Source: CAWBAT01 sp963810905 (GTDB taxonomy: Bacteria; Acidobacteriota; Terriglobia; Versatilivoradales; Versatilivoraceae). From it: a stretch of DNA of 64,000 nucleotides. Under the pieces are notes generated by a model. That model worked only from the letters and a program-made list of their open reading frames with translations, did not search any database and was not told the DNA's origin. Location: positions 1-64,000 of the forward strand of contig CAWEPG010000021.1 of NCBI GenBank assembly GCA_963810905.1, written 5' to 3'. The stretch's first letter is position 1; each line of letters begins with the position of its first letter. Position numbers and translations under genes: made by a program. Shown in pieces: positions 37,440 to 47,612 of the stretch.

Positions 37440-37784
37440 ATGGAAACTCCTGCCTTCCTGCTCAAGCTCAAAGCCATCGGACTAGAGGATCTTTATCACA
37501 TTCAGGGATTCATGCATCTTTTAATGAAGCCACGGAATGGGATGCGCTGGACAGCGGAGGACAAGCAAGAACTCCGCAGCCATTTGATTCCACTTGCCGA
37601 GACGTTGCCTTATCTCGCAGTCTTCAGTCTCCCTGGTGGCCTGCTGCTGCTGCCGATTCTTGCCCGGATTATGGACCGGCGCAAACCGGGCCAGTTGCTC
37701 TCTGTGGTTCCCTATCCTGAAAAGTTAGCCGAGAGTCGAAACACCGATCTTCCAACCACCGATTCCAAGTCACAAGAGACATAA
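37440..37784 (+). CDS. Short LETM1-like-domain protein
   Basis: A 114-residue protein with one hydrophobic, proline- and glycine-rich stretch (LAVFSLPGGLLLLPILARIMDRR, about residues 59-81, quoted here only for character) that resembles the LETM1-related motif of some bacterial proteins, flanked by a charged N-terminal half and a polar tail. No membrane channel role can be claimed. The start ATG 37440 has no clear ribosome-binding site. The nearest gene on the same strand is 350 bases downstream. Confidence 0.5.
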   Translation: METPAFLLKLKAIGLEDLYHIQGFMHLLMKPRNGMRWTAEDKQELRSHLIPLAETLPYLAVFSLPGGLLLLPILARIMDRRKPGQLLSVVPYPEKLAESRNTDLPTTDSKSQET

Positions 37785-38138
37785 ACGAGAATGATTCCCT
37801 CTGTCGATGATCATCAGAAAATGGCCAGACTAAGTACTGCTAATCGTCATTACGGCAATGTTTCTTAGGACAGGCGCCGCCTGAGGTCGGGGCTTTCTCA
37901 CAGCCCCAAGCCTGCAAAGTTGTTGGCATGAATCAATCTCAATGCTTCATCACCGACCCGGCGTTAGCGTCACCGTATTTATGTACAGCAGTAATAAGCT
38001 ATTCATTGCCTTGGGTCAATCGATTCCCTGGGCCACTTGAGAGGAAACCTCTCCCTGGCGAATTATTTCATTGAAATGAACCTTCCCAGGAAACAGGGCA
38101 GTGGACTTCTGCATCCAATCCGAAGTATTAAATGGAAA
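37785..38138. other. 350-base gap
   Basis: Nothing beyond the upstream region of the following exported protein is seen here. The open frame of that gene extends back to 38037, but its signal peptide starts later. Confidence 0.3.
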
Positions 38139-39022
38139 ATGAATGATGAACTGCGCATGAGAAGATTCAGAGTAATCCTATTTGCCCTTTTGGGGGCCTT
38201 GGTCTCTGCTTTCCTCGTGAGTGAGCTGAAGGTCCAAGCCGAGGGAGCCTTAAGCGGACCGGAATACATTCGCAAGATCGCAGAGAACGTCAAAAGGAAC
38301 CGCATCCTTGAGATGTCCTACATGTTCGAAGTGACTCATCAGAAACTGACTTTAGGAAGAAATGCTGAGGTCAAGGACAACGAGAGTCGAACTTATGAGA
38401 TCACGCCTTTGGAGGATGACTATTACAGGAAACTCATCAAGAAAGATGGGAAATCACTCTCGGAACAGGAGGCGCGAAGTGAAGAAAAGAAGCTGGAAGA
38501 AAGCTTGAAACGGCAGACGAATCTGTCCATATCGGAACGAAATAAGCTTGAGAAGAAGAAAATGGAACGCCGCCGGAAAGAAGAGCAATTCTGGAATGAA
38601 GTGGTTAAGGCTTTCGATTTCACTGAAGTCGGCAGAGAAACGGTGGAAGGCCGCTCCGCCCGCGTCTTTAAAGCAATCCCTCGCCCTCAATACGTACCCG
38701 AGGACAGCGACTTTGAGCTCTTGAAGAAAATTAAAGGGAAGATCTGGGTCGATGTCGCTGATGACCAGGTTTCACGGGCGGATGTGGAGTTCATTGAAGA
38801 CATTCGCTTTGGCGGAGGGTTTTTGGCAAAAGTAAACAAAGGGGAACATTCACAGTCCTGCAGAAAAAGGTAAACGACGAAGTCTGGTTTCCATCGCACA
38901 GCGAAGTCATTGTGAATGGTCGCTTGCTTCTATTTAAAGGGTTCAATCTCAAGATACTCAGTGACTTCGGGAATTACCGAAAATTTGAGACCTCAGTTAA
39001 TTTTGTTCCTGCCTCTGAATAA
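38139..39022 (+). CDS. Exported protein of unknown function, one -1 frameshift
   Basis: The product begins with a signal peptide (MRRFRVILFALLGALVSAFL after MNDELR). A long, highly charged helical stretch (about residues 95-150, rich in Glu, Lys and Arg) is followed by a beta-rich domain with FTEVGRETVEGRSARVFKA, GKIWVDVADDQVSRADVE and FGGGFLAKV, resembling outer-membrane-lipoprotein-sorting/LolA-like or MucB-like domains. Frame 1 stops at 38873; the conserved pattern continues in the -1 frame (TVLQKKVNDEVWFPSHSEV ... YRKFETSVNFV) to TAA 39022. One missing base in the G run 38841-38844 would restore a 294-residue protein. Function unknown; the sequence switches in reading frame but not in character, so I treat it as one gene. 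Confidence 0.6.
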
Positions 39023-39059
39023 GATTTAAAGATTCACCGCACCTGTTGGTGGCGATTTT

Positions 39060-39222
39060 GGAGTGCGGCAGCTTGCTGCCGCTTTGGATTCCTGTACTAC
39101 CCCCATCTGCGGTTACTGTCAACCTGAGGTCCAACAGTCAGCGGCTCGGGCCGCCCATCTGCTTCGACGACGCCGCCAGCAAGCTGGCGAGCGTGCAAAA
39201 CGGGACCAAGCTCCCGCACTCC
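39060..39222. repeat. MITE-like element, copy A
   Basis: A 163-base element bounded by imperfect inverted hairpins: GGAGTGCGGCAGCTTGCTGC at the left and AAGCTCCCGCACTCC at the right, with CCGCCAGCAAGCTGGCGAGC inside. A longer copy (42813-43018) and two partial copies (39311-39333, 39531-39595) lie within 4 kb. No open frame in it is coding; the proteins it would encode are artefacts. Confidence 0.75.
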
Positions 39223-39310
39223 AAAATCATTGTGGAAGTAAGGTACGAGGGTCGTTGGTGATGTTGTCGATTACCGAGCCATACGCGACAGAAGTCGAGC
39301 CTCGCAAAAA

Positions 39311-39333
39311 GCGGGAGCAAGCTCCCGCACTCC
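39311..39333. repeat. MITE-like element, right-end fragment
   Basis: GCGGGAGCAAGCTCCCGCAC followed by TCC, a hairpin equal to the right end of copies A and B. Only the end hairpin remains; the rest of the element is missing. Confidence 0.7.
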
Positions 39334-39530
39334 AAGCCGCCTACTCCCTTTCCCAGATCACCTCGAACTCGTCGTGAATCGAAATTCTGTCCGTCTTAAA
39401 TCCACTGATTGTCTTGATAAACGCGGGGCTTGCTGTTCGCTCAAACCAGGCTGCTGAACACCAGGGATAACGCGAGGCAACCGGCACCAAGCTGTGGCGA
39501 CGTGGGTTCTGATGTAACGCCTCGGGATGC

Positions 39531-39595
39531 ACATCTGCTTCGACGCCGCCAGCAAGCTGGCGAGCGTGCAAAGCGGGAGCAAGCTCCCGCACTCC
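39531..39595. repeat. MITE-like element, right-half copy at the 3' end of the propeller gene
   Basis: CATCTGCTTCGACGCCGCC, GCAAGCTGGCGAGCGTGCAA and the final GCGGGAGCAAGCTCCCGC hairpin match the right half of copy A. It abuts the stop codon of the propeller gene (39600) and, read on the - strand, places a strong hairpin a few bases after that stop. Confidence 0.7.
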
Positions 39596-39599
39596 AAAA

Positions 39600-42576
39600 T
39601 CACTGGGGCAGCAAGGTGCGGGGATCGTTGGTGACATTGTCGATCACTGAGGCATAGGCTGCAAAAGAGCCGTCTCGCGTGGTCGTGGACAAATCCAGCC
39701 GGGCCCCGCTGAGATTGGCCGGGCCGCCCAGGGCGAGGACCACCCGGCTCACCTGCGTCATCCCAAACGGCGGCAAGTGTATAGCGTTTCGTCCCCAGCA
39801 CCGTGCCGTCCGGTCCTACCAGCGTCACATCCACATCCACGGACACAAACTCGGTGGTACCACATAGAATCAGGTTCGTGCGGAAGCTGGCATCATCCCG
39901 AACGGCCACAATGGAACGCGGTTTCCCGGCGCTGATCAGGTCCTGTAGCTCCATGGCAGGAACGCTTTGGCCAAACGTGCCTCCAAAACCCGGCGTCGAG
40001 GTCTGGCCCAGCACCACCAGGTCCTCAGACGCGCCCACCTGAATGGCTCCGAAATCGGAGTCCAGGTTAAAGACGGATTTCAAAACATCGGCAAAGGTGG
40101 CCGAGCGGCCGGCCGCCAGTTGAGAAGTTCTTCTGCGGCCCTACACTGCCATCCCGGTTGTTGCCCAGGAATTTCAAGAAGTAATTGGCGGTGGTGGTCC
40201 CCACATTGGCCACCGTCAGGTCGGTGGTGTAGAAGGCTCCGCCCGCTCCACCTGCCCGGGCACTCGAGGGCAGGTACCAGCGGAAGGGCCTGTCATAAGG
40301 GATCGGTGCGGCTTTGGGCAACAAGGTGCGCGGATCGTTGGTGACGTTGTCGATCACCGAGGCGTAAGCCGAGAAAGCGCCTCCGGAGGTGGCTGTCGAA
40401 AGCACCAACCTTGCGCCAGTCACGTTCGCCGAAACTCCCAGGTCCCGAACCACCTTGGTCACCTGGGTCATTCCCAGCGGGGGGAGCGTGTAGCGCTTCG
40501 TCCCCAACGTGCTGCCGTTTTCTGCTACCAGATTCAAATCCACATCCACCGATATACCCGTGGCATTACTGAGAATCAGGTTGGTTCGAAAAGCTGCATC
40601 CTCGCGAATGGCCACAATCGACCGGGGCGCACCCTTCTGAGATCAACTCCGTCGCAACTGCGACCGGCACACTTTGTCCGAATGTCCCGCCGAAGCCCGG
40701 AGTGGAGGTCTGGCCCAGGACGGCTAGCCCCAGTGAGTCAGAGCTGACGGAGATGGCGCCGTAGTCCGATGTCCGCCCAAAGACCGACCCCAGGATGTCG
40801 GTAAAAGTCTGCGTTCTCCCTGCCGCCAAGGCATAAGTCTTCTCGTCTCCTCCTGTCCCGTCCTTGTTGTTCCCCAGAAACTTAAAGGTGAGATCTGCAC
40901 TCGAGTTACCCACATTGCTTGCCGTCACATCGGTAGTGTAAAACGCGCCGTTCAGTCCCTGGGCCCGAGCGCTTGAAGGCAATGTGGCTGTAGCTCCTTG
41001 GGGGTTTCCAGAAAGGACATCAATCGTGAACTCTTTGGAATCTGCTTGACCAGTGGAATCGGAAGCTCTGATCGTGAACGTGAATGTGCCCTGAACCGCA
41101 GCAGCAATGGTTGGGAATTTCAGCGCGGGTTGAGCCGTAGGAGTGCCAGAGAGGATTCCAGTTGCGGCATTCAGAGCCAGACCCGGAGGGAGAGTTCCGG
41201 CCGAGATGGAAAATGAGTAGGGGGGAGCTCCCCCGCCCACCCCTGGTCTTTTAGAAAAGAAAGCCCCTGGAAAGGCCAAGTGGCGGCGTTTGAGCCGGGC
41301 ATAAGCGGCTACATCAAGAGGGCTGGGGCCGGCCTGAAAGGAAGAACCAGGGATTGGAGTTAGAACTCCTGTGGTCGGGTGCAATGAGAAGCCTGCTGTG
41401 CTGTTACCAAATTGATTCGCTACGTAAACCCATTGGCCCCCCGGGTCCACCGCCACGGCCGAAGGGCTTACACCTTCACCGATAGCGACCGGGGTCCCAA
41501 CGGGCGTCAAGGAACCATTCGAATTGACACGGAACGACGCCACCGTATCGTTCTGACCAATCGAACCGCGTCCTTTGGGTCACTAAAAGAAATTGTCCCG
41601 AGGGATCTGCGGCAATAGCTGTTGGTCCCCCGTTTGGTATCCGCAAGTCCAATGGAGATCCAGCAACCGGCGTCAAGCCGCCTCCTGCCCCAATGGAAAG
41701 GACAAAAACGCTTTGGCCATCCATCGCATATAGAAACCGCCCCAACGGGTCAGCCTCAACACGAGACAGAAAGCTCCCCATGGAAAAGGGCGACCCGGCT
41801 ATGGAGGTCAGCGCCCCAGTGCTCCGATTGATGGCAAACGCCGACACGCTATTCGAGAGGTTGTTCGCCACATACAAAAACCGCCCGAACCCATCCGTCG
41901 CGACATCGAGCGGCTCAGATCCTGCGGCAAACGGAGAGCCTGGAACCGGGGTCAGAGCGCCGGTGTCGAGATCGAAGGAAAACACCGTGACGTTGTTTGA
42001 CACGGAATTAGCCACGAAGACGAATTCCCCGGCGGGATCCATAGCCAGTCGTTCCGGAGAGGTTCCTCCCGTGGAAAAAGGGGAACCTTGTACAGGCGTC
42101 AAAGCACCTGTCTCGGGGTCGCTGCGGTGCACGCAGACACGATTACGAGCGGAGTCGGTCAGAAGAACAAAACGGCCCACTGGATCAACAACTACCCCTG
42201 CCGCGCAGCAGCAGGAATTGACGCCCCCGGGAATGGGTACCAAGGCACCTGGTGCCGGACCCAAGATGGAACGGTCATCGAAGACACCTGCAGTTACAGA
42301 TAGGTCCTGGCCGATCATCTTGGTATTATTTTCAACCCTAATAGGTTTATAACCCAGTGATCTGAGAAATTTTATTTGATCAAACGTAGGACTTACATTC
42401 TTGGCGATAAAGACGGTGTCGCTTTCCTTGCCAAAGTTAAACTGCTGTTCGTCCAGAAATTCTTCAAAAGCCTCTTGAGTCATGAATATCTTGATGCTCA
42501 ACAAGGTACTGGGCTGCATCAGTAGGGCCAAGCCCAGGAGTGCGCATAGAAAAATCCGCAGTGCGTGACGACTCAT
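39600..42576 (-). pseudogene. Large exported beta-propeller protein with duplicated C-terminal domain, four frameshifts
   Basis: Read through four frames, this encodes about 990 residues. A signal peptide (FLCALLGLALLMQPSTLLS) and short N-domain are followed by a lactonase/YncE-like propeller with blades ending in GALTPVPGSPF-type motifs and DPxGxFxFVAN, then an Ig-like segment (YSFSISAGTLPPGLALNAATG), and two tandem copies, about 240 residues each, of a domain with LPSSARAxGxxGAFYTTD, FLGNNxDG, VLGQTSTPGFGGTFGQSVP, LGTKRYTL and ASVIDNVTNDPRTLLP. Single extra bases near 41568, 40631, 40120 and 39774 shift the frame; after removing them the protein has no internal stop up to TGA 39600. Function unknown; the layout suggests a surface or secreted protein. 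Four equal shifts in one gene could mean decay or repeated insertion errors. Confidence 0.75.
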
Positions 42577-42660
42577 AGTTAATACCTCCGTTCCATTTAC
42601 TTCTTAATTTCTGCATTTCAAAGTGACCTCTTCGAGCAGCCCCACCTCGAAGTGTAGGCC

Positions 42661-42739
42661 ACTGTAGCGGCGGTCTATGACCGCCGTCTCCTTCACACTT
42701 CACGGGTGCCGGTCGGCGCTCATAGAGCGCCGCTACAGT
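42661..42739. repeat. 79-base twin-hairpin element with terminal inverted repeats
   Basis: The left arm ACTGTAGCGGCGGTCTATGA and its partner at the right end (reverse complement ACTGTAGCGGCGCTCTATGA) are nearly identical over 26 bases, and each arm also folds on itself (CGGCGGTCTATGACCGCCG; CGGCGCTCATAGAGCGCCG). It resembles paired REP-like elements. It lies upstream of the propeller gene on the side of its start. Confidence 0.7.
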
Positions 42740-42812
42740 TCCGCGGAGTGACGGTGGTTGCCTGCGTAACCCTCGAACTTAATATTTGATGTGGAGGGCA
42801 AGCACTGCCTTT

Positions 42813-43018
42813 GGAGTGCGGCAGCTTGCTGCCGCTTTCAGCTTCCGGCTCTGCCACCAACGGCAGCTTGCTGCCGCTTTGGATTCCTGCACTACCCCCA
42901 TCCTGCGGTCCCTGTCAACCTGAGGTCCACCAATCGACGGCTCGGGCCGCTGATCTGCTTCCACTACGCCGCCAGCAAGCTGGCGTGCTTGCAAAGCGGG
43001 AGCAAGCTCCCGCACTCC
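42813..43018. repeat. MITE-like element, copy B
   Basis: A 206-base version of copy A with the left hairpin (GGCAGCTTGCTGCCGCTTT) present twice (from 42813 and from 42862), followed by the same CCTGTCAACCTGAGGTCCA core and right end hairpin at 42995-43018. It sits in the 930-base gap between the propeller gene and the phosphatase; short frames within it are not genes. Confidence 0.75.
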
Positions 43019-43199
43019 AAAAGAACGGCCAATCGGCTTACCGTTTGGCCTGCCTGTTCCCAAACCCTATCCTCTCTTTGGCAGAATTCTTCAGCCAGAA
43101 AATCGATGAATTCTAACTTAAAAATATGTTTCGACAAAATCCTGGCAGTATCCCTTGAGACCTGTCAAGAATTTTGTGTTAAGGACTGGGTGGAACATG

Positions 43200-43260
43200 C
43201 ACGTGGGACCGCGCGTCCCCCGTCGCGCGTTCAGCGAGCGTGCGCAGGAGCGCCCGCTCC
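43200..43260. repeat. GC-rich 60-base dispersed repeat, copy 2
   Basis: This closely matches 20527-20586 (shared GAGCGCCCGCTCC end and GTTCA-GAGCGTG core). Both copies are in intergenic DNA about 23 kb apart. Confidence 0.6.
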
Positions 43261-43509
43261 CCCTTGCAGTGACAATCGCGGAGCTCTGCGACGCTATCTT
43301 CAGATCAAGGGAATTTCAGCATGATTTGATGAGCTCAATGAAGCATTGAGTCGTCTTCAATATTAGATTCTTCTCTCTCACCGGATTTCCATCAAGCAAT
43401 GAAGATTCTGGACTATAATTCCCTTGCCTGAGAGGGCACTCACGACCCAATTCATGGACATCTTTTGCGGTTTCGTCTGTAGCTGATTCACTCGACATTT
43501 CAAACGTCA

Positions 43510-45598
43510 ATGGTTCGCCTTGGCTCTCAACTTACTCATTCCTGGAATAGATTAACCCGCTCTGAAAAGTTCTTTGTTTTACTGGCTCTTCTGACGGGAA
43601 TCAATTGGATGGCGCAACGAATTAGTTCTTTGGCGCTTCCTTTTGCGGGATTTATTAACTACACCTTTGCCATCCTGGCCTTTGCCCTCCTCGTCAAGTA
43701 CTTCCTCCGTTTAATGCGTCGATTTGTCTGGCGGATTCGCAACCGCCTCATCGTTGCCTACATCTTTATTGGTGTCGTTCCGGTCCTGCTCATCTTTGCC
43801 ATGCTGACTATTGGACTCTATGTCTTAATGGGACAGGTGGCGACGTATCTACTGACCCGCGAATTACAACACCGGAACGAAATCGTACGGGATTGCGCTT
43901 CTATTTTGGGATGGCAGACTGCGGAACATTTCAAAAAAGAGGATTTGGAACAGGTGGCAACTCAGACCCTGCTTCATTTGCAACGTCGTATTCCTAATCT
44001 TCAAGCGATTATCAGAATCGACAAATCTACCTTCAAGATTTTAGGAAGCGCAGCGCGGGAGGACTACCCTTCCTGGAGCAGGCCGGGATTCATTGGCCTG
44101 GTAAGTGTAGGCTCAGACTACATTCTGGCTGCCCACTCCGATGCGAGAATTCAAGGCCACTCCATCGAAGTCTTTGCATTCGAACCGGTCGGTTCGGATT
44201 TGCTGTCTAGCCTTCTCCCGGAATTGGCTACAGTGAACCTTTTGGAATTGGAAAAGCTCCCGGACGACAAATCGGATGGGCAACAGAGCGCGGAGCACGC
44301 CTCTGATAAAAACGATGCGGGGTCCGCCAAGAAAGGACCGAGTTACACCGTACGATTGAATCAACAGCGGATTCTTCCAACTCACGGTGCTTCCATAATG
44401 ACACTTCCGGCTGCCAAAAGTTGGTGGGATATGGAGGTTCGCTGGGGAACGGTGGTGCCCTATAGTCTTTGGGACAACAGCCAGCAAGAGACCGAAAAGG
44501 TTGTCTTTCGTGTTGACTCACGTCCTTCCTTGATTGTCCGGAAACTGTTCAGCGTGCTCGGTCCGCTCAGCAGTGCAGTTTTCTTCATGCTTTACGTCAT
44601 CGGCGGACTTCTTTTGGTTGCCGAAATCCTTTCGTTGAGTCTGGGTGATCAGCCTGACGAAGACCATCACACGTTCAGTAGCTGATCTCTATGAAGGGAC
44701 TCTAAAAATTAACTCCGGCGACTTTTCTCACCGTATCCCTCTTCGATCGAAGGATCAACTCAGTGAGTTGGCATCTTCCTTCAACCGTATGACCGACAGT
44801 GTCCAGAAGCTCATTCTGGAATCAAAGGAGAAAGAACGTCTCGAATCGGAACTTGAGATTGCTCGTGAGGTGCAGTCTCAGCTCTTTCCCCGGGAAATCC
44901 CGCAACTGCAGAACTTGCAGCTCGCCGGCTCCTGCCAGCCTGCACGGATGGTGAGCGGAGACTATTATGACTTCATGAGAATTGATCCGAATTGGACGGC
45001 GTTGGCTATCGGGGACGTTGCGGGAAAAGGCATTTCGGCAGCCCTTCTGATGGCCAGCATTCAATCGTCGCTCCGTGCTCAGCTGAACTCTCGGACACTT
45101 CCCACCGGACCCGGCGATGCAGACGGTCTTCCCCTAATGATCTCTGAAATGACAACCCGGCTGAATCAGCAATTGTACGAAATTACTTCTGCCGAGAAGT
45201 ACGCCACTTTCTTTTGCGCGCTGGCAAATGATTGCAGTGGCCAGCTATTTTATACTAATGCCGGACACCTTCCCCCGCTGCTTGTTCGGAAGCAGCAGGC
45301 TCATAAACTGGACATTCATGGAATGGTGCTGGGTGCCTTTCCCAATCAGTCTTATGGTCACGGATCTATTGAGCTTCAACAAGGAGATCTCTTAGTCGCC
45401 TATACAGACGGCATTACAGAGCCTGAAAACGAGTATGGCGAGGAGTTTGGTGACATTCGATTGGCGGAATTACTCGTTCAGAATGCTAATAAGCCTTTTG
45501 CCGAATTGACTCGCCTCATCGCGGCAGCTGTTAGGGACTGGAGCGATACGCCGGAACAGCAGGATGATATGACCCTGCTCATGGTGAGAAGGATTTAG
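43510..45598 (+). CDS. Membrane-bound HAMP-PP2C (RsbU/SpoIIE-type) phosphatase, one frameshift
   Basis: The two frames form one 695-residue protein. The N-terminal half has membrane segments (LLALLTGINWMAQRISSLAL; FINYTFAILAFALLVKYFL; LIVAYIFIGVVPVLLIFAML), a sensor region to about residue 330 and a further membrane segment (SSAVFFMLYVIGGLLLVAEI). Then come a HAMP domain (LTKTITRSVADLYEGTL ... FNRMTDSV) and a PP2C-SIG domain: SGDYYDFMRID, AIGDVAGKGISAALLMA, FYTNAGHLPPLL, LLVAYTDGITEPEN and QQDDMTLLMV, with the metal-binding Asp residues present. Such phosphatases act on anti-sigma-factor antagonists in partner switching. Frame 1 stops at 44685; an extra G near 44643-44645 explains the switch. 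TATAAT lies at 43414-43419. Near neighbours include a REC-HATPase gene, consistent with one pathway. Confidence 0.86.
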
Positions 45599-45745
45599 AT
45601 ACCATCGCAGATGACACCGGCGGGGATCCATTACCTACGTCCATGAATGGTCAGGTGACTCGTGGCCATTCAGGAATCTCTCATTCAAAGAGCCTATGAT
45701 GTGAAGGGAATAGAGCGAATTCTTCTCTTCAAATCATCTTGCGAC

Positions 45746-45960
45746 CTAGTTCTAGCTGCAATCCCAAGACGCAGCCTTCTAAGGTCAATCTGAGGCGCTG
45801 CTTCAGCTAACAACCCCCGTAAACTGAAGCCTGCTGGTATTTTCACGTTTTAAGGAGCTAGTTCTAGCTGCAATCCCAAAACGCAGCCTTATAAGGTCAA
45901 TCTGAGGCGCTGCTTCAGCTAACAACCCCCGCAAACTGAAGCCTGATGGCATTTTCTGCT
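45746..45960. repeat. Tandem duplication of a 113-base hairpin-containing unit
   Basis: The unit beginning CTAGTTCTAGCTGCAATCCC at 45746 repeats at 45859 with few differences. Each unit can fold two stems: GCTGC/GCAGC around an 11-base loop, and GCTTCAG/CTGAAGC around a 17-base loop. It lies between the phosphatase gene and the REC gene. A 61-codon - strand frame across it is not coding. Structured RNA or a non-coding repeat are both possible. Confidence 0.65.
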
Positions 45961-45988
45961 TCAGAAAGTTTATGGATCTCAAAATCAA

Positions 45989-46046
45989 TTAACACAATCT
46001 TCATTTTATGAAAATGCGCCTTTCATAAAGGTCTATTAGACTGCCT
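45989..46046 (+). promoter_or_regulatory. Conserved upstream element of REC gene 1
   Basis: TTAACAC...CTTCAT...GAAAA...CCTTTCAT...ATTAGACT aligns without gaps over 54 bases to 52521-52574 upstream of the second REC gene; by eye about 39 of 54 positions agree. The downstream ATTAGACT/ATTATACT could be a -10 box; a usual -35 was not found. The shared position 60-150 bases before two paralogous genes suggests a common promoter or operator. Confidence 0.55.
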
Positions 46047-46107
46047 AACAATGTACGGATGTTAGAGGATTTGTAATCAATTTGTTCCATATAAGGAGGG
46101 GTTTAAC

Positions 46108-46558
46108 ATGATTCCCAGTCAATTGGACTTCAGCTCTAATTCAACCGGTTTAAGAAAGGCCAGATCGCTCAAGCATATTCTGCTCGTGGGCATTGAAGAA
46201 GAACACCGTTTGCTGCTGGCAGCACTCCTCCAAGCAGAAGGTCATCTGGTTTCAGTTAGTTGCACAGACATAGAAGCGCTTCGACGTCTTCAGCAGGGAA
46301 ACATTGAATTCGTAATCATCGATCATTTTGCACCCGAACTCGATGGACTGTCGCTTCTGGAGGAAATCAAAAGCCTAAATACCGGACATCCCGGTTCTCA
46401 TCCTCTCTTCTCAATACGAGATGGAGCATTACATGACAGCGATGAATCTGGGAGCACTGGACTACTTCAGCAAACCAGTAGATTACACGAGCGTGCAGCG
46501 AATTGTGAATACGCATGTGGCATTTGGGCGGAATCAACAGATGAACTTCATGCAGTAA
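46108..46558 (+). CDS. Stand-alone receiver (REC) domain protein 1, one frameshift
   Basis: A 149-residue single-domain response-regulator-like protein starting at ATG 46108 behind AAGGAGGGG. The phosphoacceptor Asp is in EFVIIDHFAPELDGLSLL; the conserved Thr/Ser is in LILSSQYE and the Lys in YFSKPVDY. The first acidic pair (normally Asp-Asp after beta-1) is changed: HILLVGIEEEHR. An extra G near 46384 shifts the frame after SLNT; the other frame continues DIPVLILSSQYEMEHYMTAM and ends at TAA 46558. Its closest relative in the window is the REC protein at 52720 (same order of motifs, same frameshift type). No output domain, so it probably works by protein contact, perhaps with the HATPase next door. 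Confidence 0.82.
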
Positions 46559-46762
46559 ATTTCTTCAAAAAAACATCGTTCAGAACTCTTTTTCAAACGC
46601 TCGGGACGGAGCCTCAGTCTGCTTAGTCATGGGGGGCTTTTGGAATGTGCGGAGTAACATTCCCAAAGGGTCGTGTCATGTAAACGGTTGTTTAATTTTA
46701 GAGCAGGCCGCGAGATGTGAATTGCACGCAATACTCGAATTCAGATGCAGGCAGTCAGCCCT

Positions 46763-47612
46763 TCAGACCGTATGCTTGATCAACAGGACTTCATTGCCGA
46801 CTTCATTGTAAATGACTTCGTCCACCATCTCCCTGGCAATCAAGAGGTCCGAACCCGCCTGGGCGCATTCCACGGGCTGTCCGGAAATCCATGTGTTTTA
46901 CAGGGTCATCGAGGGGATTCGAAATAGCGGCGTGCGGCAAAGAGTCACGCCGAAATCCGGGCCCTGGGTCACGAAAGAAATAAACAATGGCGCGCCCGGT
47001 GCGAACCGCTGCGACTTCGACTACCTTTTCTGGATCGAAACCCGCACCATGCTCCATCGCATTCAGAAGCATCTCGCGGAATGCTGTCATGAGCCGGGAG
47101 CGTTCTTGATCCGCGCTGTTTGCCAATAATTCGGTCATGAAAGTCATTAAGCGTTCGGCCGTTAGCAAGCGGCACGCCACCCGCAACTCAATCCAATCGG
47201 GCTGTGCCGACAGCACTTCGATGCCGTTCCTCCAGTCAACTTCCTCCAGCGCACGTTTTACCATCTCCGTTATCGCCTTGAGGTCAAACGGAGCGCTGAA
47301 ACACGAGTATACCTCTGCCCGCAAGGCGGCGATCACGTCATCAGGAGTTGTCTCAGGAGCCAGCAGAATTGTTCTCACTCCCGGCCGGATGCGACGCATC
47401 TCCTCAAGCAAAGCCAGATCTTCTTTAGGCAAAGTCTGCGGACTGGTCAGCACAACCTCAAATGAGAGTTGTCGCAGAAGCTGTAAAGCCTTCGCCTCAC
47501 CGCTGGCGACCTCAACGTCACAATTCTGAAGGGCCAAATTCTCCGTTAACCAGGAACTTTCCCCCGGAGTAACCTCTATTACCAAGACCCTTTGGACGTT
47601 TGTTTTACCCAT
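46763..47612 (-). CDS. REC-HATPase (RsbW-like) protein, one frameshift
   Basis: A 282-residue protein with an N-terminal receiver-like domain (VLVIEVTPGESSWLTENLAL to about residue 115; the usual phosphoacceptor position reads VVLTSPQTLP, so Asp is lost) and a C-terminal GHKL ATPase resembling anti-sigma factor kinases: N box MTAFREMLLNAMEHGAGFDP, G1 FFRDPGPGFRR and, after the shift, G2 RPGGFGLLIAREMVDEV. An extra base near 46847 puts the last 28 residues in another frame; the nominal frame gives PLDCQGDGG and a false tail, while the corrected one ends EVLLIKHTV at TGA 46763. It converges on REC gene 1 and lies close to the PP2C phosphatase, the usual set of a partner-switching pathway. Confidence 0.84.

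Noticed and set aside
39063..39377. Frames with ECGSLLPL/RQLAAALD-type peptides
   Set aside because: Translations of the MITE-like element, a common artefact.
42577..42660. Riboswitch upstream of the propeller gene
   Set aside because: The only strong structures there belong to repeat elements found elsewhere.
45746..45960. CRISPR array
   Set aside because: Only two long copies without regular short repeats or spacers.
45803..45988. 61-codon - strand frame
   Set aside because: It spans the tandem 113-base repeat; repeated peptide follows from repeated DNA, not a gene.
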